Positions 43,635 to 53,603 are shown, numbered from the stretch's first letter. The stretch is 64,000 bases of DNA from CBDBON01 sp965208395 (GCA_965208395.1 CBDBON010000003.1:1116001-1180000), one strand, 5' to 3'. A program made the numbers and translations. The notes: generated from the sequence alone by a model not told the origin.

Positions 43635-45266
43635 CTATCGCTCCAGGAGCGGCTGGGCCGGTTCCGGGTCTGCGGGCCTACGCCAGGCGCGTCCCAGCGG
43701 CCCCAGCTCTTCAATGGCCTGCCTGTGGGAGACCCACAGGGGCACCTCGACTTCTGCCGCCTGCATCTCCTCTCGCGCCACTCTCATGAAGTGGATGGCG
43801 GCGAGGTCGTCGTCGAAGACGATGAAGACGGCCGGCCTCGCTCCGTGGTCGTCGGTGGGTCTGTGAGATGAGAAGTAGCGGATGTAGGGAGCGATCCGGT
43901 CCGCCATGGTCGAGGGGCGCACGGCGCGGCGTTCCCACTCCAGGAAGAAGGGCCATGTGGAGGGCCCCCTGCTCAGGACGCCGAATGCGTCTGGGTTGAC
44001 CGATCGGTTCCCTCCCTCGTTCCTGAAGTGCCGCGACGCCCTCGTGGGCGGATCGATCTGGACGAGCTCCCAGTCCAGGGCGTGGGCCTGCCGGGCCAGG
44101 GACGCTATGAAGGCGTGGACGGCCTGGGTGTGCTCAATGTTCCTGAGAAGCTGCCGGCTCCTGCCGCCGGTGACATTGCGCCACTGGAGCGGGGCCTCGT
44201 AGTCCAGGGGGGTGACACTCCACCGCCTTCTGGCCACGGCGACGGAGGTGCGGTCCCTGCGGGCCAGAAGGGACAAACCGCGGTCGGTAAGTGCCATTCG
44301 TCCGCTTCCCTCTATGGGCCTTGCGACGAGTCCGAACCCTTCGAGGGGGGACGTGAGCTGGGACGCCCTAGGCTCGGAGACGGCCATCAGGCTGGCGAGT
44401 TCGCCGCGCTGAATCCAGGGCCAGTCGGAGATCAGGTCGAGGGTGCGCTTCTCCGCCGGGCTGAGCAGCACGGGAAGGGCACGAGATGGGTCGAGAACGC
44501 CGTCGCCGGGCATGTCGGTCCTCGAGGGCGGGGTCTCCTCCGGCACCTCTCCTCCGGGAGCGAGCCGCTCCAGGGCGTCCCGCAGGTCGATGGGCGCGCC
44601 GTAGGCTGCGGGACGCCACACGCGGTCGCCAGGCCTTGCGAGAACCGCATCCCGATCCAGGGCCAGTAGCGCGTTGACGGTGCGGGGCGTCTTCTTGCGG
44701 GCGTGTCTCAGCCGCACCTCGTCCGTCGTTAGGACGAGGACGACTCCGGGCAGCGGGACTCCCCGCAGCTTCCACAGCCGCCGGGAGAAGGCTGACCTGT
44801 CTGCGGTCAGGCCCTGCCTGATAATGCCGACCGTCTTCCCTCCGGGAAGAGTCAGGGCGGCGTCGAGGGGCATGGCACGGTACAGGCGAAGTTCGATGGG
44901 GTGGGCGACGTTGGCCAATGCGGAGGACAGGCGGTAAATGACGGCCAGAGCGTCAATGCGGTCCACGGCAATGCGCAGCCACTGGGCCGAGACGGGACGG
45001 ACTACCAGCAACTCGTCTATCGTCGCGTCGCCGGACTCGGCGAGGCGGCGCAGCCCGTCGGCGGTTATGCGGTAGCGGCGGGTGGGCGGTATCAGGTCGG
45101 ACGCGTGGGGAACGGAGGCCGCAAGGCCTGCGTCATCCAGCCTGCCGAAGCCCTCGTAGACCGCTCCCCTCGAAGAGCCGGTCAGGGCGACCGCCTCCAA
45201 CCGGTCGATGAAGGGCATCGAGGCCAGGGTGTCCAGAAGCTCCAGGTCAGTTGGTGTGAGTTTCAT
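43635..45266 (-). CDS. replication-relaxation family protein
   Basis: 543 residues. Two winged-helix-like regions are visible (PTDLELLDTLASMPFIDRLEAVALTGSSRGAVYEGFGRLDDAGLA near the start and SPAEKRTLDLISDWPWIQRGELASLMAVSEPRASQLTSPLEGFGLV in the middle). The C-terminal third, NPDAFGVLSRGPSTWPFFLEWERRAVRPSTMADRIAPYIRYF, matches the replication-relaxation (nuclease-like) domain found in conjugative elements. It overlaps the coupling ATPase gene by four bases. A role in replication or DNA processing during transfer is likely. Confidence 0.75.
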   Translation of the reverse strand: MKLTPTDLELLDTLASMPFIDRLEAVALTGSSRGAVYEGFGRLDDAGLAASVPHASDLIPPTRRYRITADGLRRLAESGDATIDELLVVRPVSAQWLRIAVDRIDALAVIYRLSSALANVAHPIELRLYRAMPLDAALTLPGGKTVGIIRQGLTADRSAFSRRLWKLRGVPLPGVVLVLTTDEVRLRHARKKTPRTVNALLALDRDAVLARPGDRVWRPAAYGAPIDLRDALERLAPGGEVPEETPPSRTDMPGDGVLDPSRALPVLLSPAEKRTLDLISDWPWIQRGELASLMAVSEPRASQLTSPLEGFGLVARPIEGSGRMALTDRGLSLLARRDRTSVAVARRRWSVTPLDYEAPLQWRNVTGGRSRQLLRNIEHTQAVHAFIASLARQAHALDWELVQIDPPTRASRHFRNEGGNRSVNPDAFGVLSRGPSTWPFFLEWERRAVRPSTMADRIAPYIRYFSSHRPTDDHGARPAVFIVFDDDLAAIHFMRVAREEMQAAEVEVPLWVSHRQAIEELGPLGRAWRRPADPEPAQPLLER

Positions 45267-47827
45267 CGGTTCGCCTCCTTGCCGGTCTTCCTCCGCCTGC
45301 TGGTCTGCTTCCGGCGCACCGGATCCTGCGCAGCCTTCTTCGTCGGCTTCGGTGCGAGGTCCTTGCGATCCTTGACGGCGCTCCGGTACTCATCCACCTT
45401 CCTGAGGCCCTCGGCGTCGGCGTAGTCCGCCTGACGGGCCGAGGTCGTATACGAGGCGGCGTCGGCCCGGACGCGGGAGGCCACGGCGGGGTCTCCCGCA
45501 TCCGGCCTTCTGACCATCATCGAGAAGGCGGGCATCCGCTCCTTGCCCACGGTGGCGCGGACGTAGCAGTGGTGGACTGGGAGCGACACGATGTCCTCCT
45601 CGGTGACTCGGTCCTTGCCCAGCTCCCACACCAGAGTCCGGGCGTCGTTGCCCGCCACCTGGAAGACGGCGAGGCAGCCCACGTTGGCGAGGAGCGTGTC
45701 TCGCATCGTGCGGGATAGGTCGTCGAGCTTGGCAAGGCTCTGGGTGGCCAGGATGAAGGAGGCTCCGAACTTGCCCAGCTCGGACAACATGCCCTCGTAA
45801 TCGACGCCGGGCATGGTCTGCATCTCGTCGACGACAACCAGCGCGCCGCGACGCTGGCTGAGGGATACGCTTCCCTGCTCGCGGATCACGGCATCCACGA
45901 GGTTCAGGAGCGATGCGCCCACCAGGGCGGCCACGTCCCTGCCCACCGTCCCCTGGGACGTCGAAACCAGCAGGACGCCACCTTCGAGGATGGTCTCGCG
46001 CAGATCGATGGTGGAGCGACGCTGGCCCAAGATGGCCCGCGCCCGCTTCGACGAAGCGTAGTAGGAGAGGCGGGTCTGTACGGGGGCGAGGGCTTCGGCG
46101 CGGTACTGTCTGTGCCAGCTCCCGAAGTCTCTGGCCCACCACTCGAGGAGATACGGGTCGTTCACCTTCGCCAGCACGGCGTTGCGGTAGGGATCGTTGG
46201 ACAGCAGGCGCAGGGCGTCCAGGATGGTGTGCTGCTCGTGCTCGTCGGTGGTGGGGTGCTCGTTGGCCTCGTGAAGGGTCTTGACGGTCTGTTCGAGGAT
46301 GGACTGCATCCTCGGTCCCCACTGGTCCCACAGTCCCCTTGCCACGCGCACCACCGAGTCGGCTGTCCGGTCGCGGTCTGAGAAGATGCGGGTGTCCAGC
46401 AGGTTGATGCCTGGCGCCCTCGTGTGATCGGAGAGATCTATGAGTCGAACCCTGTCGGCGATCTCCTCGGGGACCTGCTCGAGCAGTCCGCCGACGAGGT
46501 CAGTGTGGGGGTCTATGACGACGATGGCATCGTCGTCCCTGCCCGCCGCCTTCTCCTGCATCTTGTGGAGGGCAACGTGGTGCATCAGGGTCGACTTGCC
46601 CATGCGGGTGCGAGCCACGTAGAGGTGGTGGCGGCGCAGTAGGTCATCGGGAAAGCGGATAGGCATGGTCTTGCCCGAGGTGGTGTCGCCCACCAGTGCA
46701 CCTCCCCTGACGCCTCTGACCCAGGGGCTCAGCCCCCTTGCGCCGGAGCGCTCCACCAGGGGCGTCTCGTCTCCCGCTCCGGGCGGGTGCCACAGGGAGG
46801 CGACCTCGCGGACTCCCAGTACACTGCGCCTTCCGAACAGGCCGGGGCCTGGGGGGTGCAGCATGTCGGGGTCTGGAGCGACCGGTTTCACCTTCCCCAC
46901 CTTGAATCGCGCCCCCGCAGGGTTGTCGAAGTGGCGATAGGCGAGGGCCACCGGCTCAAGCAGTTCTGCGGCCCTCTGCGCCCCCGTGTCGGCGGGCAGC
47001 ACGGCGACGACCTGGAGTTCGGCGTCGAAGGCGATGCGGCTGACCTTTTCCCGTATCAGGATGGGGTCTTCGACGCGGCTTCTGGCCTTCTTCCACCGGT
47101 GCCACGCCGAGCCGCCGACCGCCAGCCCCAGAAACGTGCCGACACCCAGGAGCGCCGCCTTCCATATCTCGCCGTCCTGTATCCACAGATAGCCTTTGAG
47201 GGCGGCCAGCGCACCGATGCCCAGAACGGCCATCGTCACGCCGTCCATCTGCAACGGCTTGGTCTGGTAGGTATAGGAGGGTTCTCCAGGCTCGATGCCT
47301 GGCCGCCGGTGGGCCTTTTCGAGATGTTGCTGCGACCAGTCCGGGCCGAGGGAGCGCAGCATCAGCCGCGCCACGGTCCTCTCCCCAGGCCGCAGGGCGG
47401 TCAGGGCGCCCAGGAGGGCGATGAGGGGGTCGGAGCCGGGGTCTAGCAGATCGTCGTCCCTGAAAGTGCGTAGGGGGACGTACTCGGGGGCGTCGGCCCT
47501 CAGAGTCATCGACCACGCCTGCTCTCCGTCACGGACCCACAGTGGGTCCTCTCCCGGGTGAATCTCCTGGATGCGGGCCTGGGGGTAGTGGGCCGAGAGC
47601 TGGCCGCGCACGACCTGTTCGTCCAGGCAGCGAGCCATGAGGGTCACGCCGTCTGCGGTCCCGGCCAGCTCCAGGGAAAAGGGCTCCGGCACCGCGATGG
47701 ACTGGAGCAGGTTCTCCACGCCCAGCAGGGTGCGCTCCCCCGTCCTCGGCGGCGTCACCGCCAGGAGCACGGGTTCTTTCTTCTCCTCGTCGTGTCCGAA
47801 CAGGACTTCCTTCGGGTTGAACTTCAC
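45263..47827 (-). CDS. conjugative coupling / DNA-transfer ATPase (TraG/VirD4-HerA type)
   Basis: 854 residues from GTG 47827 (AAAGGA upstream); a longer frame only shadows the next gene. Residues 180-235 contain membrane segments (MAVLGIGALAALKGYLWIQ). The motor domain has Walker A ARTRMGKSTLMHH and Walker B GALVVVDEMQTMPG, with FILATQSLAKLDDLSRTMRDTLLANVGCLAVFQVAGNDART typical of TraG/VirD4 or HerA-like ATPases. A Lys/Arg-rich tail ends the protein. It should bring DNA to the secretion channel. Confidence 0.88.
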   Translation of the reverse strand: MKFNPKEVLFGHDEEKKEPVLLAVTPPRTGERTLLGVENLLQSIAVPEPFSLELAGTADGVTLMARCLDEQVVRGQLSAHYPQARIQEIHPGEDPLWVRDGEQAWSMTLRADAPEYVPLRTFRDDDLLDPGSDPLIALLGALTALRPGERTVARLMLRSLGPDWSQQHLEKAHRRPGIEPGEPSYTYQTKPLQMDGVTMAVLGIGALAALKGYLWIQDGEIWKAALLGVGTFLGLAVGGSAWHRWKKARSRVEDPILIREKVSRIAFDAELQVVAVLPADTGAQRAAELLEPVALAYRHFDNPAGARFKVGKVKPVAPDPDMLHPPGPGLFGRRSVLGVREVASLWHPPGAGDETPLVERSGARGLSPWVRGVRGGALVGDTTSGKTMPIRFPDDLLRRHHLYVARTRMGKSTLMHHVALHKMQEKAAGRDDDAIVVIDPHTDLVGGLLEQVPEEIADRVRLIDLSDHTRAPGINLLDTRIFSDRDRTADSVVRVARGLWDQWGPRMQSILEQTVKTLHEANEHPTTDEHEQHTILDALRLLSNDPYRNAVLAKVNDPYLLEWWARDFGSWHRQYRAEALAPVQTRLSYYASSKRARAILGQRRSTIDLRETILEGGVLLVSTSQGTVGRDVAALVGASLLNLVDAVIREQGSVSLSQRRGALVVVDEMQTMPGVDYEGMLSELGKFGASFILATQSLAKLDDLSRTMRDTLLANVGCLAVFQVAGNDARTLVWELGKDRVTEEDIVSLPVHHCYVRATVGKERMPAFSMMVRRPDAGDPAVASRVRADAASYTTSARQADYADAEGLRKVDEYRSAVKDRKDLAPKPTKKAAQDPVRRKQTSRRRKTGKEANR

Positions 47828-47844
47828 TAGTGACAGTCCTTTCT

Positions 47845-50112
47845 CTAGTGACGTCCGGGTCTCCACTCGATGACCTTCGCCTCCTGAGGCGTGGCCTCGA
47901 TGCGGATGGGGAATCGGTTGCCTCGCGCCAGCAAAAGGCCGTCTCCGCGTGGGCACGAGAGCAACCAGCGCTGGAGGTCTTCGGGTAGGTCGAATGCATC
48001 GCCCACGGTGGAGATGGCCGCCGCGTCCTGCTGGAGCAGGAGCTTGAAGGCGGCGTTCTGGAGGAGCGCCCTTCCCGAATGGCCGGTGATGGCGCGGGAG
48101 GAGTCCTCGGAGAGGAGGTCCTGGACGTCCTGGGTGATGAACTGCAGTCCCAGCCGATGTTTCCTCGCCCGCTTCGCGAGCGAGACCATGAAAGCCGCGC
48201 CTTCGGGGTGCTGCATGATCGACCACACCTCGTCCACCACCAGCAGGCGGGGCTTGGGGTCCTGGGCTGCCGCGGCCCATACCGTCTCGGTGCAGACCAT
48301 CGCGGCGGCGGGACGCAGGTCTGGCTCGAGCAATCTCAAATCGAAGACCGTCACCAGGGCCTCGTTGGAGAGGAGGTCGTCCCCCTCGTCGGACAGAAGG
48401 TGACGCAGGCTCCCGGTGGCGAAGGGACGGAGCAGGCGGGCGATGCCGGGGTCCCCAGCCTCACTCTCTTGCAGATAGCTGTAAAAATCCTTGAAGCCAG
48501 TGCGCTCCCTTGGCCGGGCGTAGTAGCCCGCCAGGGCGTGGTCGAGGGATGCCCTCCGCTCCGCGCCCAGGCCCTCGCCGACCATGACTTCGATCAAACG
48601 CCGGAGGCTGCCGATGCGCTGGAGCATCTCCTCGGAGTTGCCCTTGTCTATGACAAAGGGGTTCATGCCCTCGCCGGGGACGCCGGGGGACAGCACACGC
48701 CCGCCCGCAGCTCTCGCCATGTCCGCGTACTCCCCTTCGGGATCGATGACGTAGGCCGTCACGCCCCGGCACAGGCCCCTGAGAACTCCTAGCTTGGTTG
48801 CGAAGCTCTTGCCTGAGCCAGAGCGTGCGAGGACGGCGGTGTTGGCGTTCAGGTGCGTTCCGTCCCAGGGGTCGTAGACCACAGGGGAGCAGGCGCGCAT
48901 GTCGATGCCGTAAAGGGTGCCGCTGCGAGTGTCCAGATCGGGCGGCGAGAAGGGGAAGAGTCTCGCAAGGCTGGACGTATCGAGGCTTCGCCACTCGGCC
49001 ACGGCGTTGAGGGCCAGGGGCAGCGTCGAGAGCAGCCCCTCGCGCTGGCGGAAAGTGAGATTGTCGAGCTTGCCGAGGGTGGCGGCGAAGTGGCCCTTCG
49101 CCCGCTGGGTCATCTCCTTCAGCGACGCCTCGTCCTTTGCGTGAAGAGTCACGGACAGCGACGAATGAAAGAGCCGCTCTCTGCCCCGCTGCACCTCGTC
49201 CCTGAGCCGGGTCACGTCCTCCAGGGCGATCTCGGCCTCGGGAGACATGGTTCTGCCCCGCTTGAGCGACAGGCTCTGCGCCGACTCGAAGCGGACCTTC
49301 TGCCACTCCAGCGTCCTCGCCGCCTGCTCAGCGGGTATCGGGCCGACGTGGACGGACAGGTCCATCGGCGCTCCCGCCGCCATCAGGCCCTGGAGGAACC
49401 CGGGGGCCAGGGACCGGGGCCAGCGGCCCAGATGCATCGAACGCACGAGGCGGTGGCCTATGCGCAGTTCGCGCCGGTTGATCTCGACCTCGACGTCCTC
49501 GTCCTCGTCCACACCAGCCGGCGAGCCGCCCAGGGCGGCCGACACGAGAAACATTCCCAGCTGTCTTCCTCTCAGAAGGTGGACGGACAGCCCGGCCCGC
49601 GCCAGCAGGCCGAGCAGATCGTCCATGCGGGCGAACTCGCACACCGCGTAGAAGCGCCGGTCGAGGATGCCGTCTCGGGCCTCCAGGTCGGTCAGCAGAC
49701 TCTGGAGGGAATCGGCTGCCGCCTTCGTCTGCGGGGGTAGGTTTCCGGGCTGGGCTTCCTTCAGCTTCCCCCGCATCTGTCCAAGGCGCGGCGGGTGCTG
49801 TCTGACGAGGAGCTGCACCGGGAAGTCCAGGGCGTTCAGCGCTCCGGCGAAGGCCCCCAGCTTCGGCTCATCCAGCTCCAACCCCATCACCTCGCACACG
49901 CCGAGCTTCACCCCGTCCAGTCGCACCGGACCGTCGTCGTCCAGGTGCGACTGCATGAAGAAGAGCGGTAGGTCGGGCGGCGGCTTGGGGGCCGGGGCCT
50001 CGGTCTGCGAGTCGGCCTTTGGCTCCTTGGGAGGGCTGGACTCGCGGGGGTCGTCAGCCTCCAAGGGCTCGTTCGCCCCGCGTCTCAGAAGTTGTCGGAT
50101 AAGCTGTTTCAA
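47845..50112 (-). CDS. virB4: VirB4/TraC-type ATPase of type IV secretion
   Basis: About 755 residues from TTG 50112, 9 bases after GAGGAG; longer frame starts at 50160 but overlaps the pilin-like gene. Walker A is AVLARSGSGKSFATK, Walker B PRLLVVDEVWSIMQHPEGAAFM, followed by HRLGLQFITQDVQDLLSEDSSRAITGHSGRALLQNAAFKLLLQQ, the classic VirB4 C-terminus. N-terminal residues 20-60 are acidic and proline-rich. It energises assembly of the conjugation channel. Confidence 0.93.
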   Translation of the reverse strand: MKQLIRQLLRRGANEPLEADDPRESSPPKEPKADSQTEAPAPKPPPDLPLFFMQSHLDDDGPVRLDGVKLGVCEVMGLELDEPKLGAFAGALNALDFPVQLLVRQHPPRLGQMRGKLKEAQPGNLPPQTKAAADSLQSLLTDLEARDGILDRRFYAVCEFARMDDLLGLLARAGLSVHLLRGRQLGMFLVSAALGGSPAGVDEDEDVEVEINRRELRIGHRLVRSMHLGRWPRSLAPGFLQGLMAAGAPMDLSVHVGPIPAEQAARTLEWQKVRFESAQSLSLKRGRTMSPEAEIALEDVTRLRDEVQRGRERLFHSSLSVTLHAKDEASLKEMTQRAKGHFAATLGKLDNLTFRQREGLLSTLPLALNAVAEWRSLDTSSLARLFPFSPPDLDTRSGTLYGIDMRACSPVVYDPWDGTHLNANTAVLARSGSGKSFATKLGVLRGLCRGVTAYVIDPEGEYADMARAAGGRVLSPGVPGEGMNPFVIDKGNSEEMLQRIGSLRRLIEVMVGEGLGAERRASLDHALAGYYARPRERTGFKDFYSYLQESEAGDPGIARLLRPFATGSLRHLLSDEGDDLLSNEALVTVFDLRLLEPDLRPAAAMVCTETVWAAAAQDPKPRLLVVDEVWSIMQHPEGAAFMVSLAKRARKHRLGLQFITQDVQDLLSEDSSRAITGHSGRALLQNAAFKLLLQQDAAAISTVGDAFDLPEDLQRWLLSCPRGDGLLLARGNRFPIRIEATPQEAKVIEWRPGRH

Positions 50113-50131
50113 AGAAGTGTTCTCCTCGGGT

Positions 50132-50467
50132 CTAGGGAGCTGGAATGGTGGGGATGACACCGTGCCTGAGCAGGGCGGCCACAGCCTTGGCCGAGAGCAC
50201 GAGGACGAGGCCGACGACCGCCAGCGCGACGGCGGTCCTGGCCCGGCCTCCGCCGCGCTCCTCGGCGCCCTCTGCCATGAGCACGAAGCCTGCCCAGACC
50301 ATGGCGAAGAAGCACAGGCCGGAACTGGCGTAGGCCATCGCCGTGAGGACCCTGTCGAAGGCGTCGAGCATGACCTGCTCCTCCGGCGGGGCCGCGCCGG
50401 CGGTGGCCAGCGCAGCCCCGGTCAGGAGGATTGATATGAGCGCCCGCCTCACCAGGGCCACTTCCAT
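50132..50467 (-). CDS. VirB2/TrbC-like pilin or small channel protein
   Basis: 111 residues from ATG 50467. A signal peptide (RRALISILLTGAALATAGAAPP) is followed by two membrane helices (LTAMAYASSGLCFFAMVWAGFVLMAEG and TAVALAVVGLVLVLSAKAVAALL), the size and layout of VirB2/TrbC pilins. It overlaps the end of the upstream gene by 19 bases and directly precedes virB4. Confidence 0.7.
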   Translation of the reverse strand: MEVALVRRALISILLTGAALATAGAAPPEEQVMLDAFDRVLTAMAYASSGLCFFAMVWAGFVLMAEGAEERGGGRARTAVALAVVGLVLVLSAKAVAALLRHGVIPTIPAP

Positions 50468-52170
50468 CCTAGGCGCTCGAACCACTCCCGCAGACCGCCG
50501 CCCGCGGGCGACTGCTCGCCCTTTGGCTCCTCCGGCTCGGGCTCCGGCAGAGACAGGGCGGCGAAGAGGTCGTCCGACCCGACGGCGGACGCAAGACTCA
50601 ACATCTCCTCGCGGCTGCGGGTGAGCGGCTCCCGCTCCACCACCTCGGCCTTGACGTGCTCCTTGTGCAGGACCTCCACCGTCACCTCCTTGGCGATGGT
50701 GGCGCTGGGGACGTGGGCGTATGCCGACGCGGTGGCGGTTGCCGTGGTGCCGTCCTCGCATACGGCGGTCGCCGTTGCCGTGTCGGAGTCGCTGGCGCCC
50801 GGGCGACGGATATCCACGGTCTTGGTTACTTTCTCCGTCCGCTCCGGATGGTGGGTGAGCTGCGTCAGCGGCGGTATGGGGATGCGGAGGCTGGCCTCAA
50901 GGCTCACGTCCACGGTCACCGGGTGAATAGCCTCGCCAAGGGACGCGGCGATACGGAAGCGGGTCTCCCCGTCCGGGACGAAGGGGACTTCAACCTCGAA
51001 CCCGCCGGTGGTTGCGATGACCGTCCCGGCAATCTCCATCACCTGGGCTTCCAGGAGCGCCGTCTCGGTGACGCTCTCGTGGCCGGCAACCGTCTGAAGC
51101 TCGACAAGCTCCTCGACGGCGGTCTCGCACTCCGACTCTATGACGCCGCTGACTGTCCCAGGCGTCCAGCCCAGAGAGGTCATACGCAGCTCGCAGAGTT
51201 CTCCGGCGATCTCGGGAAGCGGGTGCGGTATCTGCTCGTGTTTGACCGTGTGCGCCCCGGCCTGTGCCAGGGAGTCCGTCCACGAGACGGTGAAGGACGG
51301 CACGGGACCGTGGAGGGGGAGCGAATAGTCGATGCTCTCTCCCTTGGCGAGCCGAGCCAAGCCCCAGAAGAGCAGGGCCGTTCCCTGGCTTCCTCCGAAG
51401 GCCCGCACCCGGATGTCCACGTCCGTTGCGGCCCGCAGGGTGACGGCAGCCCTGTCGCCGTAGACGGTGAGGCCCTCGACGAATATCCGCCGTCCATCCA
51501 CCGGCTCTTCGGCCTTGAAATCGATCTCGTCCTTCCAGCGGTCGTGGCCGTCGGCGAGGACGGCTTGGGGCATGGCCGCGGCCATCGCCACCAGGACGGC
51601 GGCCACGACCGGCATCCACCACATGCGGGGTCTGCGGCGACTGCTCTCCAGCTTCTCGGCCATGTGGCCCGGACGCTGCTCGCGTCCACCGCGCTTGCGC
51701 CGCTTGCGGAACCAGGTGCGAGGGCGGAAGGGCATCCGTCCGTCGCGCCTGTCCCGCTGCCTGTTCCTCTTCTTCCTCCGCAGTCTGCGAAGGGCGCGCC
51801 TGGATTTCCTTGCCATCAGCCGCAGGGGACCGCTCTTGTTGACTGGCTGCGGGGGAGCAGGGGCCTCGCTCCTCACCAGTTGGGACACGGGTCCTGAGTA
51901 GACCCGCGCCCCCAGCCGGTACTTGAGCAGGTCGGCGGCCACCATGGGCAGCCGCCGACCGCCTATCTTCCCCACGATCATCGCCACGCCGACGAGTCCG
52001 AAGAGGACGGCAATCGCTATCCTCACCTCCGACGGGCCGACGGGGGCATAGCGGTAGGCCCCGTAAGACAAGGCGCATACTGCCGTGATAGCCACGATCT
52101 GGGGGAATGTGAACCACAGCAGCACCCTGTCCTCGGCCTGGACGTGAGTGGGAACCTCGTGTTCTCTCAT
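50449..52170 (-). CDS. PrgI/VirB3-like N-terminus fused to a large exported domain
   Basis: 573 residues. The first 100 (VPTHVQAEDRVLLWFTFPQIVAITAVCALSYGAYRYAP, then a second helix and RRLPMVAADLLKYRLG) match PrgI/VirB3-like membrane proteins. A very basic linker follows (RKSRRALRRLRRKKRNRQRDRRDGR), then another membrane helix (WWMPVVAAVLVAMAAAMPQAVLA) and a beta-rich region of about 350 residues. The last part is unlike known VirB3 proteins. It may anchor or extend the mating channel outside the cell. Confidence 0.7.
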   Translation of the reverse strand: MREHEVPTHVQAEDRVLLWFTFPQIVAITAVCALSYGAYRYAPVGPSEVRIAIAVLFGLVGVAMIVGKIGGRRLPMVAADLLKYRLGARVYSGPVSQLVRSEAPAPPQPVNKSGPLRLMARKSRRALRRLRRKKRNRQRDRRDGRMPFRPRTWFRKRRKRGGREQRPGHMAEKLESSRRRPRMWWMPVVAAVLVAMAAAMPQAVLADGHDRWKDEIDFKAEEPVDGRRIFVEGLTVYGDRAAVTLRAATDVDIRVRAFGGSQGTALLFWGLARLAKGESIDYSLPLHGPVPSFTVSWTDSLAQAGAHTVKHEQIPHPLPEIAGELCELRMTSLGWTPGTVSGVIESECETAVEELVELQTVAGHESVTETALLEAQVMEIAGTVIATTGGFEVEVPFVPDGETRFRIAASLGEAIHPVTVDVSLEASLRIPIPPLTQLTHHPERTEKVTKTVDIRRPGASDSDTATATAVCEDGTTATATASAYAHVPSATIAKEVTVEVLHKEHVKAEVVEREPLTRSREEMLSLASAVGSDDLFAALSLPEPEPEEPKGEQSPAGGGLREWFERLGWKWPW

Positions 52171-52193
52171 GTGTTTCTCTCTTTCCCTGTCGT

Positions 52194-52493
52194 CTATCCG
52201 TCGTCCGGAGTGGGAGTGGGCGTGGCCGGGTCGGGCAGCGCCTTGTCAATCTCCACGGGCGGGTCCACCACGGCGTTCATCACCAGCTCCACGACGCCGA
52301 AGGCGACCAGAGCCAGCACGACGCCTGCCAAAGCGGTCATCATGGCGCTCTTGCCGCGCTCCATCTGGTGCGGCGCTCCCGATGCCGTCAGGTACAGGTA
52401 CGCGCCGTAGATGAAGAAAGCCACGCCGACGGTCCCCACCACGCCCAGCAGGATGCCCACCAGGTTCGATATGGTCTGCGTCAGTTGTTCCAT
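52194..52493 (-). CDS. VirB2/TrbC-like pilin subunit
   Basis: 99 residues with two membrane helices (ISNLVGILLGVVGTVGVAFFIYGAYLYLTASG and MMTALAGVVLALVAFGVVELVMNAVV) separated by a short basic loop (APHQMERGKSA), then a Pro/Thr-rich tail (PDPATPTPTPDDG). This is the pattern of integral-membrane pilins in Gram-positive and monoderm conjugation systems. ATG 52493 has AGAGGAGA upstream. Confidence 0.8.
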   Translation of the reverse strand: MEQLTQTISNLVGILLGVVGTVGVAFFIYGAYLYLTASGAPHQMERGKSAMMTALAGVVLALVAFGVVELVMNAVVDPPVEIDKALPDPATPTPTPDDG

Positions 52494-52622
52494 CCGTTCT
52501 CTCCTCTCTGCTACCGAGCCTCCCGCTCATCTCAATCGGTCTCGCTGTCGAGTGCTTCCACACCTCTCCGCCTTATCGGCCGGAGCTCGTCGCGCCTGAG
52601 TGATTTCGTCGTTGGGTTCGGG

Positions 52623-53603
52623 CTATTCGCCGCTGCTACGAGGCGCTCCGCCACCGTCCGCTCCGCCGCCCGATGGGGTCGCCATCGAAGCCGCCGAGCT
52701 GATGCTGCCGCCGGCTGCCGAAAGCCCCGCGCTGGGGGCAACCGCTCCCACCGCCGCGCCTCCAGGACCTCCCGCCGCTCCCCCGGCGATCAGCCCGATG
52801 GTCTTCGCCGACCGTACGAAGGACGCGGGGAGGTTCATGCCGAAATAGAGCATCGAGAGCCAGGAGTCGAAGGTGCCCGCGTTGCCGAGCAGCGACGGCA
52901 CCCTCGTTACCATGTAGACGAAGGCCAACGACATGAGCAGCTTCCAGATCAGGTCCTGTACCGGCTCGAAGGCGGCTATCGCGGCCACTTCGTCCAAGAA
53001 GCCGAACCCCAGGGCCAACGCGATTAGCTGGATGGCCTGCTGGAAGGTCGTCGTCATGAAGAGGCGCAGCCAGTGGCGGCCCCAGCCGGCGGTGTGGGGC
53101 AGGATCCAGAGCCCAAGGGCGATGGGGGCGAGGACCAACAGCAGGTCTATGAGGGCCAGACGGAGAACCATCTGGACGATCACGTACAGCACGAAGAATC
53201 CGTAGACGAGGTAGAGCACTGCAAGGAGCAGGGCCATGCCCACGCTCCCGGCCTCCACCGCCGTCAGTAGCGTCCTCAGCGTGGTGCGCAGTATGTCTCC
53301 GGGAATGACGTTCAACGAGATGGCGACGAAGGCGGAGATGGCGTCGGCCACGTCCAGCACCAGTGCGCACCACCACAGGGAGGACGCGGCGGCGACGAGG
53401 CCGAGCACGAGGCGGGGGACCATCTCCCGCCACCCCGTCTGCCGGCTGCCCAGATGCTCGGACATGATGAGCGAGAGGCCCATCCAGCCGAGGATGACTA
53501 CCAGCGCTCCAGACGCGACGGCCCAGACGACCATCCACGCCTGACGCACCAGGTCGTGTCCGTAGGTGAGGTGCTCGGGGGTGCCTGTGAGGATGTCGGT
53601 CAT
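52623..53603 (-). CDS. VirB6/TrbL-like conjugation membrane protein
   Basis: 326 residues with about six to seven membrane segments, including LVRQAWMVVWAVASGALVVILGWMGLSLI and ALIDLLLVLAPIALGLWILPHTAGWGRHWLRLFMTTTFQQAIQLIALALGFGFL, the TrbL/VirB6 core. The C-terminus is Gly/Ala/Ser-rich. It forms the inner-membrane channel. Its start overlaps the upstream exported-protein gene by four bases. Confidence 0.88.
   Translation of the reverse strand: MTDILTGTPEHLTYGHDLVRQAWMVVWAVASGALVVILGWMGLSLIMSEHLGSRQTGWREMVPRLVLGLVAAASSLWWCALVLDVADAISAFVAISLNVIPGDILRTTLRTLLTAVEAGSVGMALLLAVLYLVYGFFVLYVIVQMVLRLALIDLLLVLAPIALGLWILPHTAGWGRHWLRLFMTTTFQQAIQLIALALGFGFLDEVAAIAAFEPVQDLIWKLLMSLAFVYMVTRVPSLLGNAGTFDSWLSMLYFGMNLPASFVRSAKTIGLIAGGAAGGPGGAAVGAVAPSAGLSAAGGSISSAASMATPSGGGADGGGAPRSSGE

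Noticed and set aside
43694..43720. Possible right attachment site (CCCCAGCTCTTCAATGGC resembles tRNA-Ala parts)
   Set aside because: The similarity joins non-contiguous tRNA segments and lies inside a conserved coding sequence, so it is chance.
47828..48280. Long N-terminal extension of the coupling ATPase
   Set aside because: The 151 extra codons only shadow the VirB4 gene end; a GTG with ribosome site at 47,827 fits better.
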